Assembly: GCA_023954175.1 (NCBI GenBank) | Contig: JAMLIM010000002.1 | Span: 1 to 64,000, forward strand | Source of the DNA: Rhizobacter sp. | Lineage (GTDB): Bacteria > Pseudomonadota > Gammaproteobacteria > Burkholderiales > Burkholderiaceae_C | Reading direction: 5' to 3' | DNA length: 64,000 nt | Position numbers and translations under genes: made by a program | Shown here: positions 25,431 to 35,608 of the stretch, one piece after another | Layout: each line of letters begins with the position of its first letter | How positions within the stretch are numbered: position 1 is the first letter of the stretch | Notes under the pieces: generated by a model | What the model was told of the DNA's origin: nothing | Seen by the model: only the letters and a program-made list of their open reading frames with translations | Databases searched by the model: none

Positions 25431-25853
25431 TCAGTGGATCAGCCGGTCTTCCTCGTCGACGAAGAGTTCGTCGAGGATCAGCGCATCGGGTTCTTCGCCC
25501 AGGCTCCAGAAGACCATCAGGACGATGATCTTCAGGTCTTCCAGGTCCACCGGCGCACCGGGGATCGCGTTCGCGCGATCGAGCACCATCTCGCGCATCG
25601 GCGGCGGCAACACGCCGGCCGACTCGAGGAAGCTGACGAAGCCGATGCAGTGCTCGCCCAGGTGCTCCTGTTCGGCAGGCGAGTAGACGCGCAGGCTGTG
25701 CGCGGCCTGCTGGCCGACATGCGATTGCGCAGCGGTGGCCAGGCCGTCGAGCCAGCTGAGCGCCTCCTCGATTTCGTCGGACTCGAAGCCGACCGCCGTC
25801 AGCTTGCGCGCGAGTTGCTCATGCTGGGGGCAGGCATCCGGCCGCCAGTAGTT
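25431..25853 (-). pseudogene. smg: Smg (DUF494) protein gene lacking a normal 5' end
   Basis: The frame ending at 25,431 encodes 140 codons of Smg/DUF494 from NYWRPDACPQHEQLARKL to DELFVDEEDRLIH, matching the family from about residue 11 on. Directly before NYW is an in-frame TGA (25,854-25,856), and no ATG, GTG or TTG follows it until a TTG at 25,613. One extra A in the GAAAC run would join the frame to ATG CTT GAA, giving MLENYWRPD, still shorter than the usual MFDVLVYLFENYW. Smg lies after dprA as in most Betaproteobacteria. It is either a sequencing or assembly error or a recently damaged gene. Confidence 0.7.
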
Positions 25854-25929
25854 TCAAGCATATACGTGACCGTATTTATGAACTTACCTACTTAGCGATT
25901 CTCAGGTCGTCACGCGGGCGGTCATCCTG
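25854..25929. promoter_or_regulatory. AT-rich spacer with palindrome between dprA and smg
   Basis: 76 bp, much richer in A and T than its surroundings, in the place where the smg start codon should be. It contains a perfect inverted repeat ATACG-GTCA-CGTAT (minus-strand reading, near 25,862-25,875). Function unknown; it may be an operator, a small insertion, or the scar that damaged smg. Confidence 0.35.
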
Positions 25930-27033
25930 TTACCCGCGCGCAACCCGCTGGAACAACTGCCCCGGCAGGCGTGCGACCTGCCCCGCGAGTTCGAGTTCGA
26001 GCAGGCGCACGCTCAATTCAGCCGGCGCGACGCCGGTGCGCGCGACCAGCGCGTCGAGCGTCACCGGGTCGTAGCCAAGCGCCTCGAGCAGCGCGTCGAC
26101 CGGCGCGGGCCTGCTGTCGACAGCCACGGGGAGCGCCTTGCCCGCGCCGAGTGACGGCCGAAGGTCTTCGAGGATGTCCTGCGCGCCGTCGACGAGTTTG
26201 GCGCCTTGCTTGATCAGCGCATGGCAACCGCGCGATTGCGGCGCATGGATCGAGCCCGGGATCACGTAGACCTCGCGCCCGGCCTCGGCCGCCATCCGCG
26301 CCGTGATGAGCGAGCCCGATTGCAGGGTCGCCTCGACCACCAGCGTGGCGCGCGTCAGGCCCGCGATCAGGCGGTTGCGCTGAGGGAAGTGTGCCCCGAT
26401 CGGCGGCGCACCAAGCGAGTACTCGCTCACCATCAAGCCCTCTTCGGCAATCCGATGCGCGAGCGCCAGGTGCCGCTTTGGGTAGACGCGGTCGAGCCCG
26501 GTGCCGACGACCGCGATGGTGCTGCCCGGGCCGTCGAGCGCGCCTTCGTGCGCCGCGCCGTCGATGCCGAGGGCGAGACCCGAGACGATGCTCAGTCCGG
26601 CCTGACTCAAGTGGCGCGCGAATTCGCGCGCGTTGTCGACACCCTGGTGCGTCGGGTTGCGGCTGCCGACGATCGCAAGCGACTCGGCGGCGAGCAGTTC
26701 GGCACGGCCCTGGAGGTGGAGCATCAGCGGCGGATCGGCCGTCTCCAGCAGCGGCGTCGGGTACAGCGGATCGCCGAGCGTGACGATCTGCCGCCCCTGC
26801 CCCTGCGCCAGCCACTCCAGCGTGCGCTCGACCAATGCGTCCAGCTCGTCTGGCGGTTCCGAGAGCAGCCGCGCGACCCGGCTGCCACCCGCCTGATCGA
26901 GCGCCTCGGCGCCGGCGTCGAGCACGGCCTGCGGCGAGCCAAAGGCCGCCAGCAGCCGGCGCACGGTGTCGCGCCCGAGCTGCGGCGTCTGCAGCAGCTG
27001 CAGCCAGGCGGCGAGTTCGTCACGATTGATCAT
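25930..27033 (-). CDS. dprA: DNA-processing protein DprA
   Basis: 367 residues. An N-terminal SAM-like helical region (1-75) precedes the Rossmann-like core with IVGSRNPTHQGVDNAREFA, SGLALGIDGAAHEGAL, GTGLDRVYPKRH and FPQRNRLIAGLTRATLVVEA. The C-terminal winged helix (about 305-367) is present. DprA loads RecA onto incoming single-stranded DNA during natural transformation. Order LysM protein-dprA-smg on the minus strand is typical of Betaproteobacteria. Confidence 0.94.
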   Translation of the reverse strand: MINRDELAAWLQLLQTPQLGRDTVRRLLAAFGSPQAVLDAGAEALDQAGGSRVARLLSEPPDELDALVERTLEWLAQGQGRQIVTLGDPLYPTPLLETADPPLMLHLQGRAELLAAESLAIVGSRNPTHQGVDNAREFARHLSQAGLSIVSGLALGIDGAAHEGALDGPGSTIAVVGTGLDRVYPKRHLALAHRIAEEGLMVSEYSLGAPPIGAHFPQRNRLIAGLTRATLVVEATLQSGSLITARMAAEAGREVYVIPGSIHAPQSRGCHALIKQGAKLVDGAQDILEDLRPSLGAGKALPVAVDSRPAPVDALLEALGYDPVTLDALVARTGVAPAELSVRLLELELAGQVARLPGQLFQRVARG

Positions 27034-27069
27034 CGCGACCGGCAGTATGGGCCGGTTCCGGCCCGGCGA

Positions 27070-28245
27070 TCAGGGCTGCGTGAAACGGTCGCCGGGTCGA
27101 ACCGGCTCCGACGCCGAGATGATCAGCGCGTAGGACATGCGGTCGAAGACGCGGAACACGAACAGCATGCCGTCGCGCTCGTCGGGAAGTCGCACCTGGG
27201 TCTTGCTGAATGCATTCGACGGCAGAAACCGGCCTTCGCGCCACAGTGCGAGCACGTAGCCGAGTTGCATGCCGTCCCGCGCACCCCGACTGAGCGACAC
27301 GATATGGCCCTTGCCGGCCGTCAGCCCTTCGCCGTAGATCGACACGATCTGGCCTGCAAGCGGCTCCTGCGGCGCGTGCGGCACGTAGTTGACGAACTGG
27401 CGCGGCGGCACCGGCGAGAGGCGGTCGCCGACCCCGATTTCGCGGCGCGCGCTCGTCACGCGCAGGGTGGCCGGGGTCACTTCCGTCCTGCCGCTGCCGA
27501 GGTCGTGCGTCTCGCCGGGCCGCAGGAAATCGGCCGTGCCGAGGAACATGGCTTCGAACCCGAGCACCTCGTTGGTCGTCGGGTCGCGCAAAGGCCGCGG
27601 TTCGCGGAAGATCCGGTACTCGGTCTCGGGGCCGAACTCGCCACCGACCGCGTAGGCCAGATTGCCGCGCGCGAGCAGCACTTGATCTTCCGTCCCGGCA
27701 ACGATCTTCGGGGCCAGCAGCAAGGCGTCGGTATCGAAGATCACCGCCTCGTTGAGAAACGGCTCGATCCAGTTCAGATTGACCGAGGACAACGCACCGT
27801 TGGCCGGCCCAGAGCGGACCTGGGGTGACAGCCGCTCGACCTCGACGCTGCCGCCCACCGCGCGCCCCATGCGCAGCCGCGCGCGGCCGTCGACCTTTTC
27901 GAGAAACAGTATCTGGCCCGGGTAGATCAGGTGCGGATTGCGGATCTGCTCCAGGTTCATGCCCCACAGCTCGGGCCAGCGCCAGGGCCGCTTCAGGTAC
28001 AGGGCCGAGATGTCCCAGAGCGTGTCCCCCTTCTTGACCGTGTACATGTCCGGCGCGTTCGGCGCGAGCTCCGACAGCGGCACGCCGGCCTGGGCGACCT
28101 CTTGCGCGGTGCTGCGCTGCTCGGGCGTGATCGGAAAGGTCGCGGCCAGCGCGGCCGCCATCGGTAGGCCAAGCGCCGCGCCGCAGAGGGCCGCCTTGAG
28201 GACGGTCGCGCGGACGGGGAAGGCGAAGAAGGGGCTGCGGGTCAT
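27070..28245 (-). CDS. LysM-domain peptidoglycan-binding protein
   Basis: 391 residues. The ATG at 28,245 starts a signal peptide (MTRSPFFAFPVRATVLKAAL, cleavage after ALAA near residue 35). One LysM domain follows: MYTVKKGDTLWDISALYLKRPWRWPELW...NPHLIYPGQILFL. The rest is a family-specific region with no named domain. LysM binds the glycan strands of peptidoglycan, so the protein should be periplasmic. It precedes dprA by 36 bp in the same direction, as in many Burkholderiales. Confidence 0.9.
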   Translation of the reverse strand: MTRSPFFAFPVRATVLKAALCGAALGLPMAAALAATFPITPEQRSTAQEVAQAGVPLSELAPNAPDMYTVKKGDTLWDISALYLKRPWRWPELWGMNLEQIRNPHLIYPGQILFLEKVDGRARLRMGRAVGGSVEVERLSPQVRSGPANGALSSVNLNWIEPFLNEAVIFDTDALLLAPKIVAGTEDQVLLARGNLAYAVGGEFGPETEYRIFREPRPLRDPTTNEVLGFEAMFLGTADFLRPGETHDLGSGRTEVTPATLRVTSARREIGVGDRLSPVPPRQFVNYVPHAPQEPLAGQIVSIYGEGLTAGKGHIVSLSRGARDGMQLGYVLALWREGRFLPSNAFSKTQVRLPDERDGMLFVFRVFDRMSYALIISASEPVRPGDRFTQP

Positions 28246-28359
28246 GTACGGGTGTCTCCGGGCGTCGTCGGCAATGGGGCGCAACACGGTGGGGTTACCG
28301 GCGAACGCGCGTGCCGGCAGCGATTCTTCGGCGAAAATGCTCAATCACTTTAATAGATT

Positions 28360-28388
28360 TTGCCGCCAGGTCCTTGATATCGTAACGA
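28360..28388 (+). promoter_or_regulatory. Possible def promoter in the LysM-def divergent spacer
   Basis: TTGCCG (28,360-28,365) and TAACGA (28,383-28,388) are 17 bp apart within an AT-rich patch, 110 bp before def. On the other strand TATTAA could serve as the -10 for the LysM gene. The match to consensus is moderate. Confidence 0.3.
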
Positions 28389-28497
28389 ATTCAAGCGGCC
28401 GGCCGGGTCTGCGGCGTGCAACCCTTCACGCCACCCGGCCAGGCGCCATGGCCGTCCGCCGTGGCGCCACCCGGGCGGCAGCGTTTTCGTCCCTTCC

Positions 28498-29013
28498 ATG
28501 CCCAAGCTCACGATTCTTCGCTATCCCGACCCACGCCTGCACACTGTCGCCCGCCCGGTCGGGACGGTCGACGCGCGCATCCGCCAGCTGGTCGACGACA
28601 TGCGCGAGACCATGCTCGCCGCCGACGGCATCGGCCTCGCGGCGACCCAGGTCGATGTGCACGAACGGGTGATCGTGATCGACACCTCGGACACGCGCGA
28701 TCAGCCCTGCGTGCTGATCAACCCCGAGATCATCGCGCGCAGCGACGAGCTCGAGCTCGGCGAAGAGGGCTGCCTGTCGGTTCCCGAGACCTACGACAAG
28801 GTGACGCGTCACGCGCGCGTCACGGTGCGTGCGCTCGACCGCGACGGCGATGCGCGCGAATTCGAGGCCGATGGCCTGCTCGCACGCTGCGTGCAGCACG
28901 AGATGGACCACCTGATGGGCAAGGTGTTCGTCGAATACCTGAGCCCGCTCAAGCGCAATCGAATCCGCACGCGCTTTCTGAAGCAGGCGCGCGAGGCCCA
29001 GCGCGGCGATTGA
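28498..29013 (+). CDS. def: Peptide deformylase
   Basis: 171 residues with all three deformylase motifs: GIGLAATQ (44-51), EGCLSVP (90-96, metal ligand Cys92) and QHEMDH (133-138, two histidine ligands and the catalytic Glu). Removes the formyl group from new proteins in the cytoplasm. Followed 52 bp later by fmt, the enzyme that supplies formyl-methionyl-tRNA, the usual pairing. Confidence 0.96.
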   Translation: MPKLTILRYPDPRLHTVARPVGTVDARIRQLVDDMRETMLAADGIGLAATQVDVHERVIVIDTSDTRDQPCVLINPEIIARSDELELGEEGCLSVPETYDKVTRHARVTVRALDRDGDAREFEADGLLARCVQHEMDHLMGKVFVEYLSPLKRNRIRTRFLKQAREAQRGD

Positions 29014-29065
29014 GTCTGCGCAGCGCGACCGCGACCGCACTGCAACGCAAACGCAACCGCACCGG

Positions 29066-30022
29066 ATGAGAATCGCCTTCGCCGGAACGCCGGCATTCGC
29101 GCGCGCCGCACTCGAAGCGCTGCATGCCGCCGGCCACGAGATCACGCTCGTGCTGACCCAGCCCGACCGGCCGGCCGGCCGCGGCATGAAGCTGACCGCC
29201 TCGCCGGTGAAGGCGTTCGCGCTCGCCAACGGCCTCGCGATCGCCCAGCCGCGCGGCCTGAAGCTCGACGGCCGGTTCGCTGAAGACGCTGCTGCCGCGC
29301 GCGACGCCTTGCTGCGATCGCAACCCGAAGCGATCGTCGTCGCCGCCTACGGACTGATCCTGCCGCCCTGGCTGCTCGACATGCCGCGGCTGGGCTGCCT
29401 GAACATCCACGCCTCTTTGCTGCCGCGCTGGCGCGGCGCGGCGCCGATCCAGCGCGCGATCGAGGCCGGCGACAAGCAGACCGGCATCACCGTGATGCAG
29501 ATGGACGCCGGGCTGGACACCGGCGACATGCTGCTCACGCAGGCAATCCAGATCACGGCCGAGGACACCGCGGCGACGCTGCACGATCGCCTCGCCACGC
29601 TCGGCGCGAGCCTGATCGTCGAGGCGCTCCACCTCGCCGCACGCGGCACGCTGCGGCGCAGCCCGCAGCCCGACGCCGGCGTGACCTACGCGCACAAGAT
29701 CGACAAGCGCGAGGCGGCGGTCGACTGGACGCTGCCCGCCGCCGTGCTCGAGCGGCGCCTGCGCGCGTTCGACCCGTTTCCCGGCGCAACGAGCGAATTC
29801 GAAGGCGAGGCCATCAAGCTCTGGCGCGCACGCGTGGTCGATGGCCACGGCAGGCCGGGCGTGATCCTCGCGGCCGACGACGCCGGCATCGTCGTCGCCT
29901 GCGGCGTCGGCGCGCTCGGCATCCTGGCGTTGCAAAGGCCGGGCGGCCGGCGGGCGACGGCGGCACAGTTCCTCGCCGGCCGGCGGATCGAACCTGGCGC
30001 GCAGTTCGGTGCCCGGGATTGA
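29066..30022 (+). CDS. fmt: Methionyl-tRNA formyltransferase
   Basis: 318 residues. The formyltransferase core includes [13 protein letters not shown] near the start and the catalytic block [20 protein letters not shown] with Asn113 and His115, then DTGDML with Asp151, matching the Asn-His-Asp triad. The C-terminal OB-like domain begins near 210. Uses 10-formyl-tetrahydrofolate to formylate initiator Met-tRNA. Confidence 0.96.
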   Translation: MRIAFAGTPAFARAALEALHAAGHEITLVLTQPDRPAGRGMKLTASPVKAFALANGLAIAQPRGLKLDGRFAEDAAAARDALLRSQPEAIVVAAYGLILPPWLLDMPRLGCLNIHASLLPRWRGAAPIQRAIEAGDKQTGITVMQMDAGLDTGDMLLTQAIQITAEDTAATLHDRLATLGASLIVEALHLAARGTLRRSPQPDAGVTYAHKIDKREAAVDWTLPAAVLERRLRAFDPFPGATSEFEGEAIKLWRARVVDGHGRPGVILAADDAGIVVACGVGALGILALQRPGGRRATAAQFLAGRRIEPGAQFGARD

Positions 30023-30112
30023 ACTTGCCGCTGCCGTCGCCATCTACGACAGGGCGCGTCTTCGCGCCAACATGCAAGCTGCTCGTCAAAAGGACCACAA
30101 GAGGAACATCGG

Positions 30113-30961
30113 ATGTTCAACCTGCTGAAAACCGCCGTACTGATGGCGGCCATCACCGCCCTGTTCATGGTAATCGGCTCGATGCTGGGCGGCCAAGAGG
30201 GCATGATGATCGCGCTCATCGTCGCGCTCGGGATGAACTTCTTCAGCTACTGGTTCTCGGACAAGCTGGTGCTGAAGATGTACAAGGCGCGCGAGGTCGA
30301 CGCCTCCTCGGCGCCGCAGTTCTACGCCATGGTGAGCGATCTGGCGCAGCGGGCGCAGCTTCCGATGCCCAAGGTCTATCTGATCGAGGAAGACGCACCG
30401 AACGCCTTCGCCACCGGCCGCAACCCGGAGCACGCCGCGGTCGCCGCAACGACCGGCATCCTGCGCGTCTTGTCCGAGCGCGAACTGCGCGGCGTGATGG
30501 CGCACGAGCTGGCCCACGTCAAGCACCGTGACATCCTGATCTCGACCATCAGCGCGACGATGGCCGGTGCGATCTCGATGCTCGCCAACTTCGCGATGTT
30601 CTTCGGCGGGCGCGGCGAGAACCGCCCGAACCCGATCGTCGGCCTGCTGGTCATGATCCTGGCGCCGATGGCCGCCGGGCTGATCCAGATGGCGATCAGC
30701 CGCGCGCGCGAGTTCGAGGCCGACCGCGGCGGTGCCGAGATCTCGGGCGACCCGCGCGCGCTGGCGAGCGCGCTCGAGAAGATCCAGGCCTATGCGCACG
30801 GCACGCGGCTCGAAACCACCGAGCGCCACCCCGAAACGGCGCAGATGATGATCATGAATCCGCTCTCCGGCGGCGGGCTGCGCGGCCTCTTCTCGACCCA
30901 CCCGTCGACCGAGGAGCGCGTCGAGCGGCTGCTGGCGATGGCCAGCGGCACGGCGCGCTGA
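30113..30961 (+). CDS. htpX: Membrane zinc metalloprotease HtpX
   Basis: 282 residues. Two N-terminal spans (about 7-22 and 30-46), the zinc site HELAH (131-135), two further hydrophobic segments (about 148-165 and 178-195) and the third ligand region [17 protein letters not shown]. HtpX degrades misfolded membrane proteins as part of the envelope stress response. The def-fmt-htpX run is a standard Burkholderiales order. Confidence 0.95.
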   Translation: MFNLLKTAVLMAAITALFMVIGSMLGGQEGMMIALIVALGMNFFSYWFSDKLVLKMYKAREVDASSAPQFYAMVSDLAQRAQLPMPKVYLIEEDAPNAFATGRNPEHAAVAATTGILRVLSERELRGVMAHELAHVKHRDILISTISATMAGAISMLANFAMFFGGRGENRPNPIVGLLVMILAPMAAGLIQMAISRAREFEADRGGAEISGDPRALASALEKIQAYAHGTRLETTERHPETAQMMIMNPLSGGGLRGLFSTHPSTEERVERLLAMASGTAR

Positions 30962-31070
30962 GCCGACTTCCTGCGCCGGCTGCCTGGCGCCACAGCGCGT
31001 CTTGGGCATTGAGGGGTTCAGCGAAGGCGCAGGCGGCCGATAACCCGCCCACAACCACGTGGAACCCGCC

Positions 31071-31445
31071 ATGCGTCGCGCATCCCTCATCGCCATCGCC
31101 CTCGCCGGATTGCTCTCCGGCTGCGAGATGCTGGGCATCGAATCGCCGGAGAAGGTCGCCGCCGCGCGCGAGGCCGACGGCAAGGCGATCGGCGCCGCCT
31201 GCCGCCACGCGGGGCGCGCGATCGAGGACTGCTACGCGCTCAACCGCAAGTCCGACCGCGCAGCGATCTTCGAAGGCTGGCGCGACATGAACGACTACAT
31301 GCGCGAGAACAAGATCGAGGCCGTCGCGCCGCAGCTCGGTGCACCCCCGACCTCGGCCGTCGCGAAGGCAACCGACGAGGCCGCCGCCGAGAAGCCGGCC
31401 AACAAGCCGGAAGCCAAAGCCAAGGCCGGCGCGCACGCGTCCTGA
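31071..31445 (+). CDS. Small putative lipoprotein
   Basis: 124 residues. MRRASLIAIALAGLLSGCEM is a lipoprotein signal with lipobox LSGC (Cys18). The mature part has two more cysteines in GAACRHAGRAIEDCYAL, which could form a disulfide, and an Ala/Lys/Glu-rich tail (EKPANKPEAKAKAGAHAS). Family not recognised. The ATG at 31,071 is preferred over an upstream GTG because it begins the signal peptide. Confidence 0.65.
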   Translation: MRRASLIAIALAGLLSGCEMLGIESPEKVAAAREADGKAIGAACRHAGRAIEDCYALNRKSDRAAIFEGWRDMNDYMRENKIEAVAPQLGAPPTSAVAKATDEAAAEKPANKPEAKAKAGAHAS

Positions 31446-31541
31446 GACCGGCCGGCGCAATGGCACGCACGGCGCCCTGACGCCGTCCCGCAGCGGCGCG
31501 TCACGAGGCGCTCCTTAGAATCGGTGCAAAGGACGTGCACC

Positions 31542-32735
31542 ATGAACATCTTGCGTTTCTCCGATCTCGCCGCGGCCGGAAAGGTTGCCGGCCAGCGCGT
31601 CTTCATCCGCGCCGACCTGAACGTTCCGCAGGACGACGCCGGCCGCATCACCGAAGACACCCGCATCCGCGCCAGCGTGCCGTGCATCCGCATGGCGCTC
31701 GACGTCGGCGCGGCGGTGATGGTCACTTCGCACCTCGGTCGGCCGAGCGAAGGGCAATTCAAACCTGAGGATTCGCTCGCCCCGGTCGCCGCGCGGCTCT
31801 CCGAACTGCTGGGCCAGGCGGTGCCGCTCGTGCGCGACTGGGTCGATGGCGTCGCGGTCGCGCCGGGCCAGGCCGTGATGCTGGAGAACTGCCGCCTGAA
31901 CAAGGGCGAGAAGAAGAACGACGAGGCGCTCGCACGCAAGATGGCGGCGCTGTGCGACATCTTCGTGCATGACGCGTTCGGCACCGCACACCGTGCCGAG
32001 GCCTCGACCTACGGCATCGCGCAGTTCGCGAAGATCGCCTGCGCCGGCCCGCTGCTCGCCGCCGAGATCGACGCGATCACGAAGGCACTTGCGCAGCCGA
32101 AGCGGCCGCTGGTCGCGATCGTCGCCGGCGCCAAGGTGAGCACCAAGCTCACGATCCTGAAGGCGCTCGCCGCGAAGGTCGATCAGCTGATCGTCGGCGG
32201 CGGCATCGCCAACACCTTCCTGCTCGCCGCCGGGCGGCCGATCGGCAAGAGCCTGGCCGAGGCCGATCTGGTCGAAGAAGCGCGCGCGGTGATCGATGCC
32301 ATGAAGGCGCGCGGGGCCGCGGTCCCGATCCCGGTCGACGTCGTCACCGCGAAAGAATTCAAGGCCGACGCGGCGGCGAGCGTGAAGCCAGCGGACGCCG
32401 TCGAAGCCGACGATCTGATCCTCGACATCGGCCCGCAGACCGCAGCGCAGCTTGCCGACATGCTCAAGGCGGCCGGCACGATCGTCTGGAACGGCCCGGT
32501 CGGCGTGTTCGAGTTCGACGCCTTTGCGCACGGCACCGAGACGATCGCGCGTGCGATCGCCGCCTCCAGCGCGTTCAGCATTGCCGGCGGCGGCGACACG
32601 CTGGCGGCGATCGCGAAATACGGCATCGCGGGTGATGTGAGCTACATCTCGACCGGCGGCGGCGCGTTCCTCGAGGTGCTCGAAGGCAAGACCTTGCCCG
32701 CGTTCGAGATCCTCGAGCGGCGTGCCAACGGCTGA
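31542..32735 (+). CDS. pgk: Phosphoglycerate kinase
   Basis: 397 residues with [13 protein letters not shown] near the start, [12 protein letters not shown], and the nucleotide-binding C-terminal domain ([44 protein letters not shown]). Catalyses ATP formation from 1,3-bisphosphoglycerate. First of a run of central-carbon genes (pgk, pyk, then fba), all on the plus strand. The start at 31,542 is the family start; an upstream ATG adds six residues. Confidence 0.96.
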   Translation: MNILRFSDLAAAGKVAGQRVFIRADLNVPQDDAGRITEDTRIRASVPCIRMALDVGAAVMVTSHLGRPSEGQFKPEDSLAPVAARLSELLGQAVPLVRDWVDGVAVAPGQAVMLENCRLNKGEKKNDEALARKMAALCDIFVHDAFGTAHRAEASTYGIAQFAKIACAGPLLAAEIDAITKALAQPKRPLVAIVAGAKVSTKLTILKALAAKVDQLIVGGGIANTFLLAAGRPIGKSLAEADLVEEARAVIDAMKARGAAVPIPVDVVTAKEFKADAAASVKPADAVEADDLILDIGPQTAAQLADMLKAAGTIVWNGPVGVFEFDAFAHGTETIARAIAASSAFSIAGGGDTLAAIAKYGIAGDVSYISTGGGAFLEVLEGKTLPAFEILERRANG

Positions 32736-32841
32736 GCCCGCGCCGTCGAGGCATAACTCATATGCGGCGGCGGCGGGACGGACAACGCGCTTGGCGCGAA
32801 TAATCCCGAGTGCACACCCGACACGCTTTCCGGAGACCTGC

Positions 32842-34275
32842 ATGACCCGCGCCACCAAGATCGTCGCCACCCTCGGCCCCGCCTCGTCCTCGCCCGAGGT
32901 GCTCGAACGCATGATCGTCGCCGGCGTCGACGTCGTGCGCCTCAACTTCTCCCACGGCAGCGCGCAGGATCACCTCGATCGCGCGGCGATGGTGCGCGAG
33001 GTCGCCACCCGCGCGGGCAAGGAGGTCGCCATCATGGCCGACCTGCAGGGGCCGAAGATCCGCGTCGGCAAGTTCGAGGGCGGCAAGACGCATCTCGAGC
33101 CCGGCGCGAAGTTCATCCTCGACGGCGCGACGACCGAGCTCGGCACTGCGGAGCGCGTCGGCCTCGACTACAAGGGCCTGCCGCGCGACGTGAAGGCGGG
33201 CGACACGCTGCTGCTCAACGACGGCCTGCTCAGGCTGACCGTCGATGCGGTGCGCGGCGACGAAGTGCACACGACGGTCGTCGCCGGCGGCGAGCTGTCC
33301 AACAACAAGGGCATCAACAAGGCCGGCGGCGGGTTGACCGCGCCGGCGTTGACGGCCAAGGACATGGACGACATCAAGACCGCGATGGGGATGCAGGCCG
33401 AGTACCTCGCGGTGAGCTTCCCGAAGAACGCGACCGACATGGAAATGGCACGCCAGCTCGCCAACGTCGCCGGCGAGCCGTGGCGCCACCGGCCGGCGCT
33501 GATCGCGAAGATCGAGCGCATCGAGGCGATCCCGGCGCTCGAGGAGATCCTGCGCGCGTCGGACGGCATCATGGTCGCGCGCGGCGACCTCGCGATCGAG
33601 GTCGGCAACGCCTCGGTGCCGGCGCTGCAGAAGCGCATGATCCGCATGGCGCGCGAGATGGACAAGGTCGTCATCACCGCGACGCAGATGATGGAGTCGA
33701 TGATCCTGCACCCGGTGCCCACGCGCGCCGAGGTCAGCGACGTCGCCAACGCGGTGCTCGACGGCACCGACGCGGTGATGCTGTCGGCCGAGACCGCCGC
33801 CGGCAAGTACCCGGTCGAGACGATCACGCAGATGGCGGCGATCGCGCTCGAAGCCGAAGCGGCGGACGACGCGAGCATCGAGACCGATTTCACGAACAAG
33901 CGCTTCGGCCGCATCGACCAGTCGATCGCGATGGGCGCGCTCTTCACCGCGCATCACCTCGGCTGCAGGGCGATCCTCGCGCTCACCGAGTCGGGTTCGA
34001 CCGCGCTGTGGATGAGCCGGCACAACATCAAGGTGCCGATCTACGGCCTCACGTCGCAGCTCGTCTCGCAACGCAAGATGGCGCTCTACCGCAACGTGCG
34101 GCCGCTGCTGATGCCGTCCTACGGTGACCGCGACGAGGCGCTCGCGCGCGCCGAGGCGCTGCTCGTCGAACTCGGCGCCCTGCGGCGCGGCGACACCTAT
34201 GCGATCACCTGCGGCGAACCGATGGGCCACCCGGGTGGCACCAACATGCTGAAGGTGTGCCGCGTGGGGGGGTGA
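32842..34275 (+). CDS. pyk: Pyruvate kinase
   Basis: 477 residues. TRATKIVATLGPAS begins the TIM barrel, with LNFSHG, MADLQGPKIRVG, VARGDLAIEVG and the signature VITATQMMESMI, then the C-terminal allosteric domain (AILALTESGSTALWMSRHN). Makes pyruvate and ATP from phosphoenolpyruvate. The ATG at 32,842 follows CCGGAGA; a longer frame upstream is not supported by homology. Confidence 0.96.
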   Translation: MTRATKIVATLGPASSSPEVLERMIVAGVDVVRLNFSHGSAQDHLDRAAMVREVATRAGKEVAIMADLQGPKIRVGKFEGGKTHLEPGAKFILDGATTELGTAERVGLDYKGLPRDVKAGDTLLLNDGLLRLTVDAVRGDEVHTTVVAGGELSNNKGINKAGGGLTAPALTAKDMDDIKTAMGMQAEYLAVSFPKNATDMEMARQLANVAGEPWRHRPALIAKIERIEAIPALEEILRASDGIMVARGDLAIEVGNASVPALQKRMIRMAREMDKVVITATQMMESMILHPVPTRAEVSDVANAVLDGTDAVMLSAETAAGKYPVETITQMAAIALEAEAADDASIETDFTNKRFGRIDQSIAMGALFTAHHLGCRAILALTESGSTALWMSRHNIKVPIYGLTSQLVSQRKMALYRNVRPLLMPSYGDRDEALARAEALLVELGALRRGDTYAITCGEPMGHPGGTNMLKVCRVGG

Positions 34276-34287
34276 CAATCGGGGCCC

Positions 34288-35493
34288 ATGAGCCCGACCG
34301 TTGACGACATCCGCGCCGCGGCCGGGAGGCTGGCCGGTCATGTGATCGAGACGCCCTGCCTGCCGTCCCGCACGCTGGGCGAGCTCGCCGGCTGCAACGT
34401 CTTTCTCAAGTTCGAGAACCATCAGTTCACGGCATCGTTCAAGGAACGCGGCGCGCTCAACAAGATCGCGCAACTGACGCCCGACGAGCGCGCACGCGGC
34501 GTGCTCGCGGTGTCGGCCGGCAACCATGCGCAGGGGGTGGCGTATCACGCCGAGCGGCTCGGCATTCCGGCGACGATCGTGATGCCGCGCTTTGCGCCCG
34601 CGGTAAAGGTCGAGCGCACGCGCGGCTTCGGCGCGACCGTAGTGCTCGAAGGCGACACCTTCGACGATGCGCGCAGGCGCGGCCTCGCACTCGCTGCCGA
34701 GCGCGGCCTGACGATGGTGCATCCCTACGACGACCTCGAAGTGATCGCCGGCCAGGGCACGATCGGCCTCGAGATGCTCGCGCAGCAACCGCAGATCGAT
34801 ACCTTCATCGTCGCCGTCGGCGGCGGTGGTTTGATCAGCGGCGTCGCGACCGCGGCGCGCGCGCTGCGGCCCGGCGTGGAGATCATCGGCGTGCAGACGG
34901 AGCGCTTCCCTGCCGTCTGGAACGCGGCACACGGCGAGCAGCGCGAGTGCGCGCAGGCGACGATCGCCGACGGCATTGCCGTCAAGTCACCGGGCGCGTT
35001 GACCGTGCCGCTGATCCTCGAGCGGGTGAACGACATGCTGCTCGTGTCGGAGGGCGATATCGAGCAGGCGATCCTGATGCTGCTCGAGATCGAGAAGACG
35101 GTCGTCGAGGGCGCGGGCGCGGTCGGCCTGGCGGCGCTGATGAAGCACCGCGAACGTTTCGCAGGTCGCAACGTCGGCTTGATCCTGTGCGGCGGCAACA
35201 TCGAGCCGCTGGTGCTCGCCGAGATCATCGAGCGCGGCATGGTGCGCTCGGGGCGCCTCGCACGGCTGCGCCTCGACGTGCGCGACGTGCCGGGCGCGCT
35301 CGCCGACATGGCGACGCTGCTGGGGCAGCTCGGCGCGAACATCGACGAAATCCAGCATCAGCGCGCGTTCACGTCGCTCTCGGTCGAGCGCGCGCTGATC
35401 GAAGTCGTCGTGCACACGCGGGGTGCGGCGCATATCGAGGCGATCCTCGCCGCGCTGTGCGAGCACGGCTACCGCGCCGAGCGCATCGGCTGA
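34288..35493 (+). CDS. ilvA: Threonine dehydratase (threonine ammonia-lyase)
   Basis: 401 residues. PLP-dependent fold type II with the Schiff-base lysine in ASFKERGAL (Lys52), the phosphate-binding SAGNHAQGVA and the glycine-rich VAVGGGGLISG. The last 75 residues are an ACT-like domain (LRLDVRDVPGALADMATLLGQLGANIDEI). At about 400 residues with one ACT domain it is of the short type, which may act in catabolism or in isoleucine synthesis. 12 bp after pyk. Confidence 0.92.
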   Translation: MSPTVDDIRAAAGRLAGHVIETPCLPSRTLGELAGCNVFLKFENHQFTASFKERGALNKIAQLTPDERARGVLAVSAGNHAQGVAYHAERLGIPATIVMPRFAPAVKVERTRGFGATVVLEGDTFDDARRRGLALAAERGLTMVHPYDDLEVIAGQGTIGLEMLAQQPQIDTFIVAVGGGGLISGVATAARALRPGVEIIGVQTERFPAVWNAAHGEQRECAQATIADGIAVKSPGALTVPLILERVNDMLLVSEGDIEQAILMLLEIEKTVVEGAGAVGLAALMKHRERFAGRNVGLILCGGNIEPLVLAEIIERGMVRSGRLARLRLDVRDVPGALADMATLLGQLGANIDEIQHQRAFTSLSVERALIEVVVHTRGAAHIEAILAALCEHGYRAERIG

Positions 35494-35608
35494 AGCATCC
35501 GTCGCTGGCGCGGGGCCGCGAGGAGTGCCTCGCTAGAATCGAGGCGACTTCCGCCTGCGCCGTCGCGCGATGCGGCAAACCCCGTCATTCAACCAGCGAG
35601 ACCCCACC

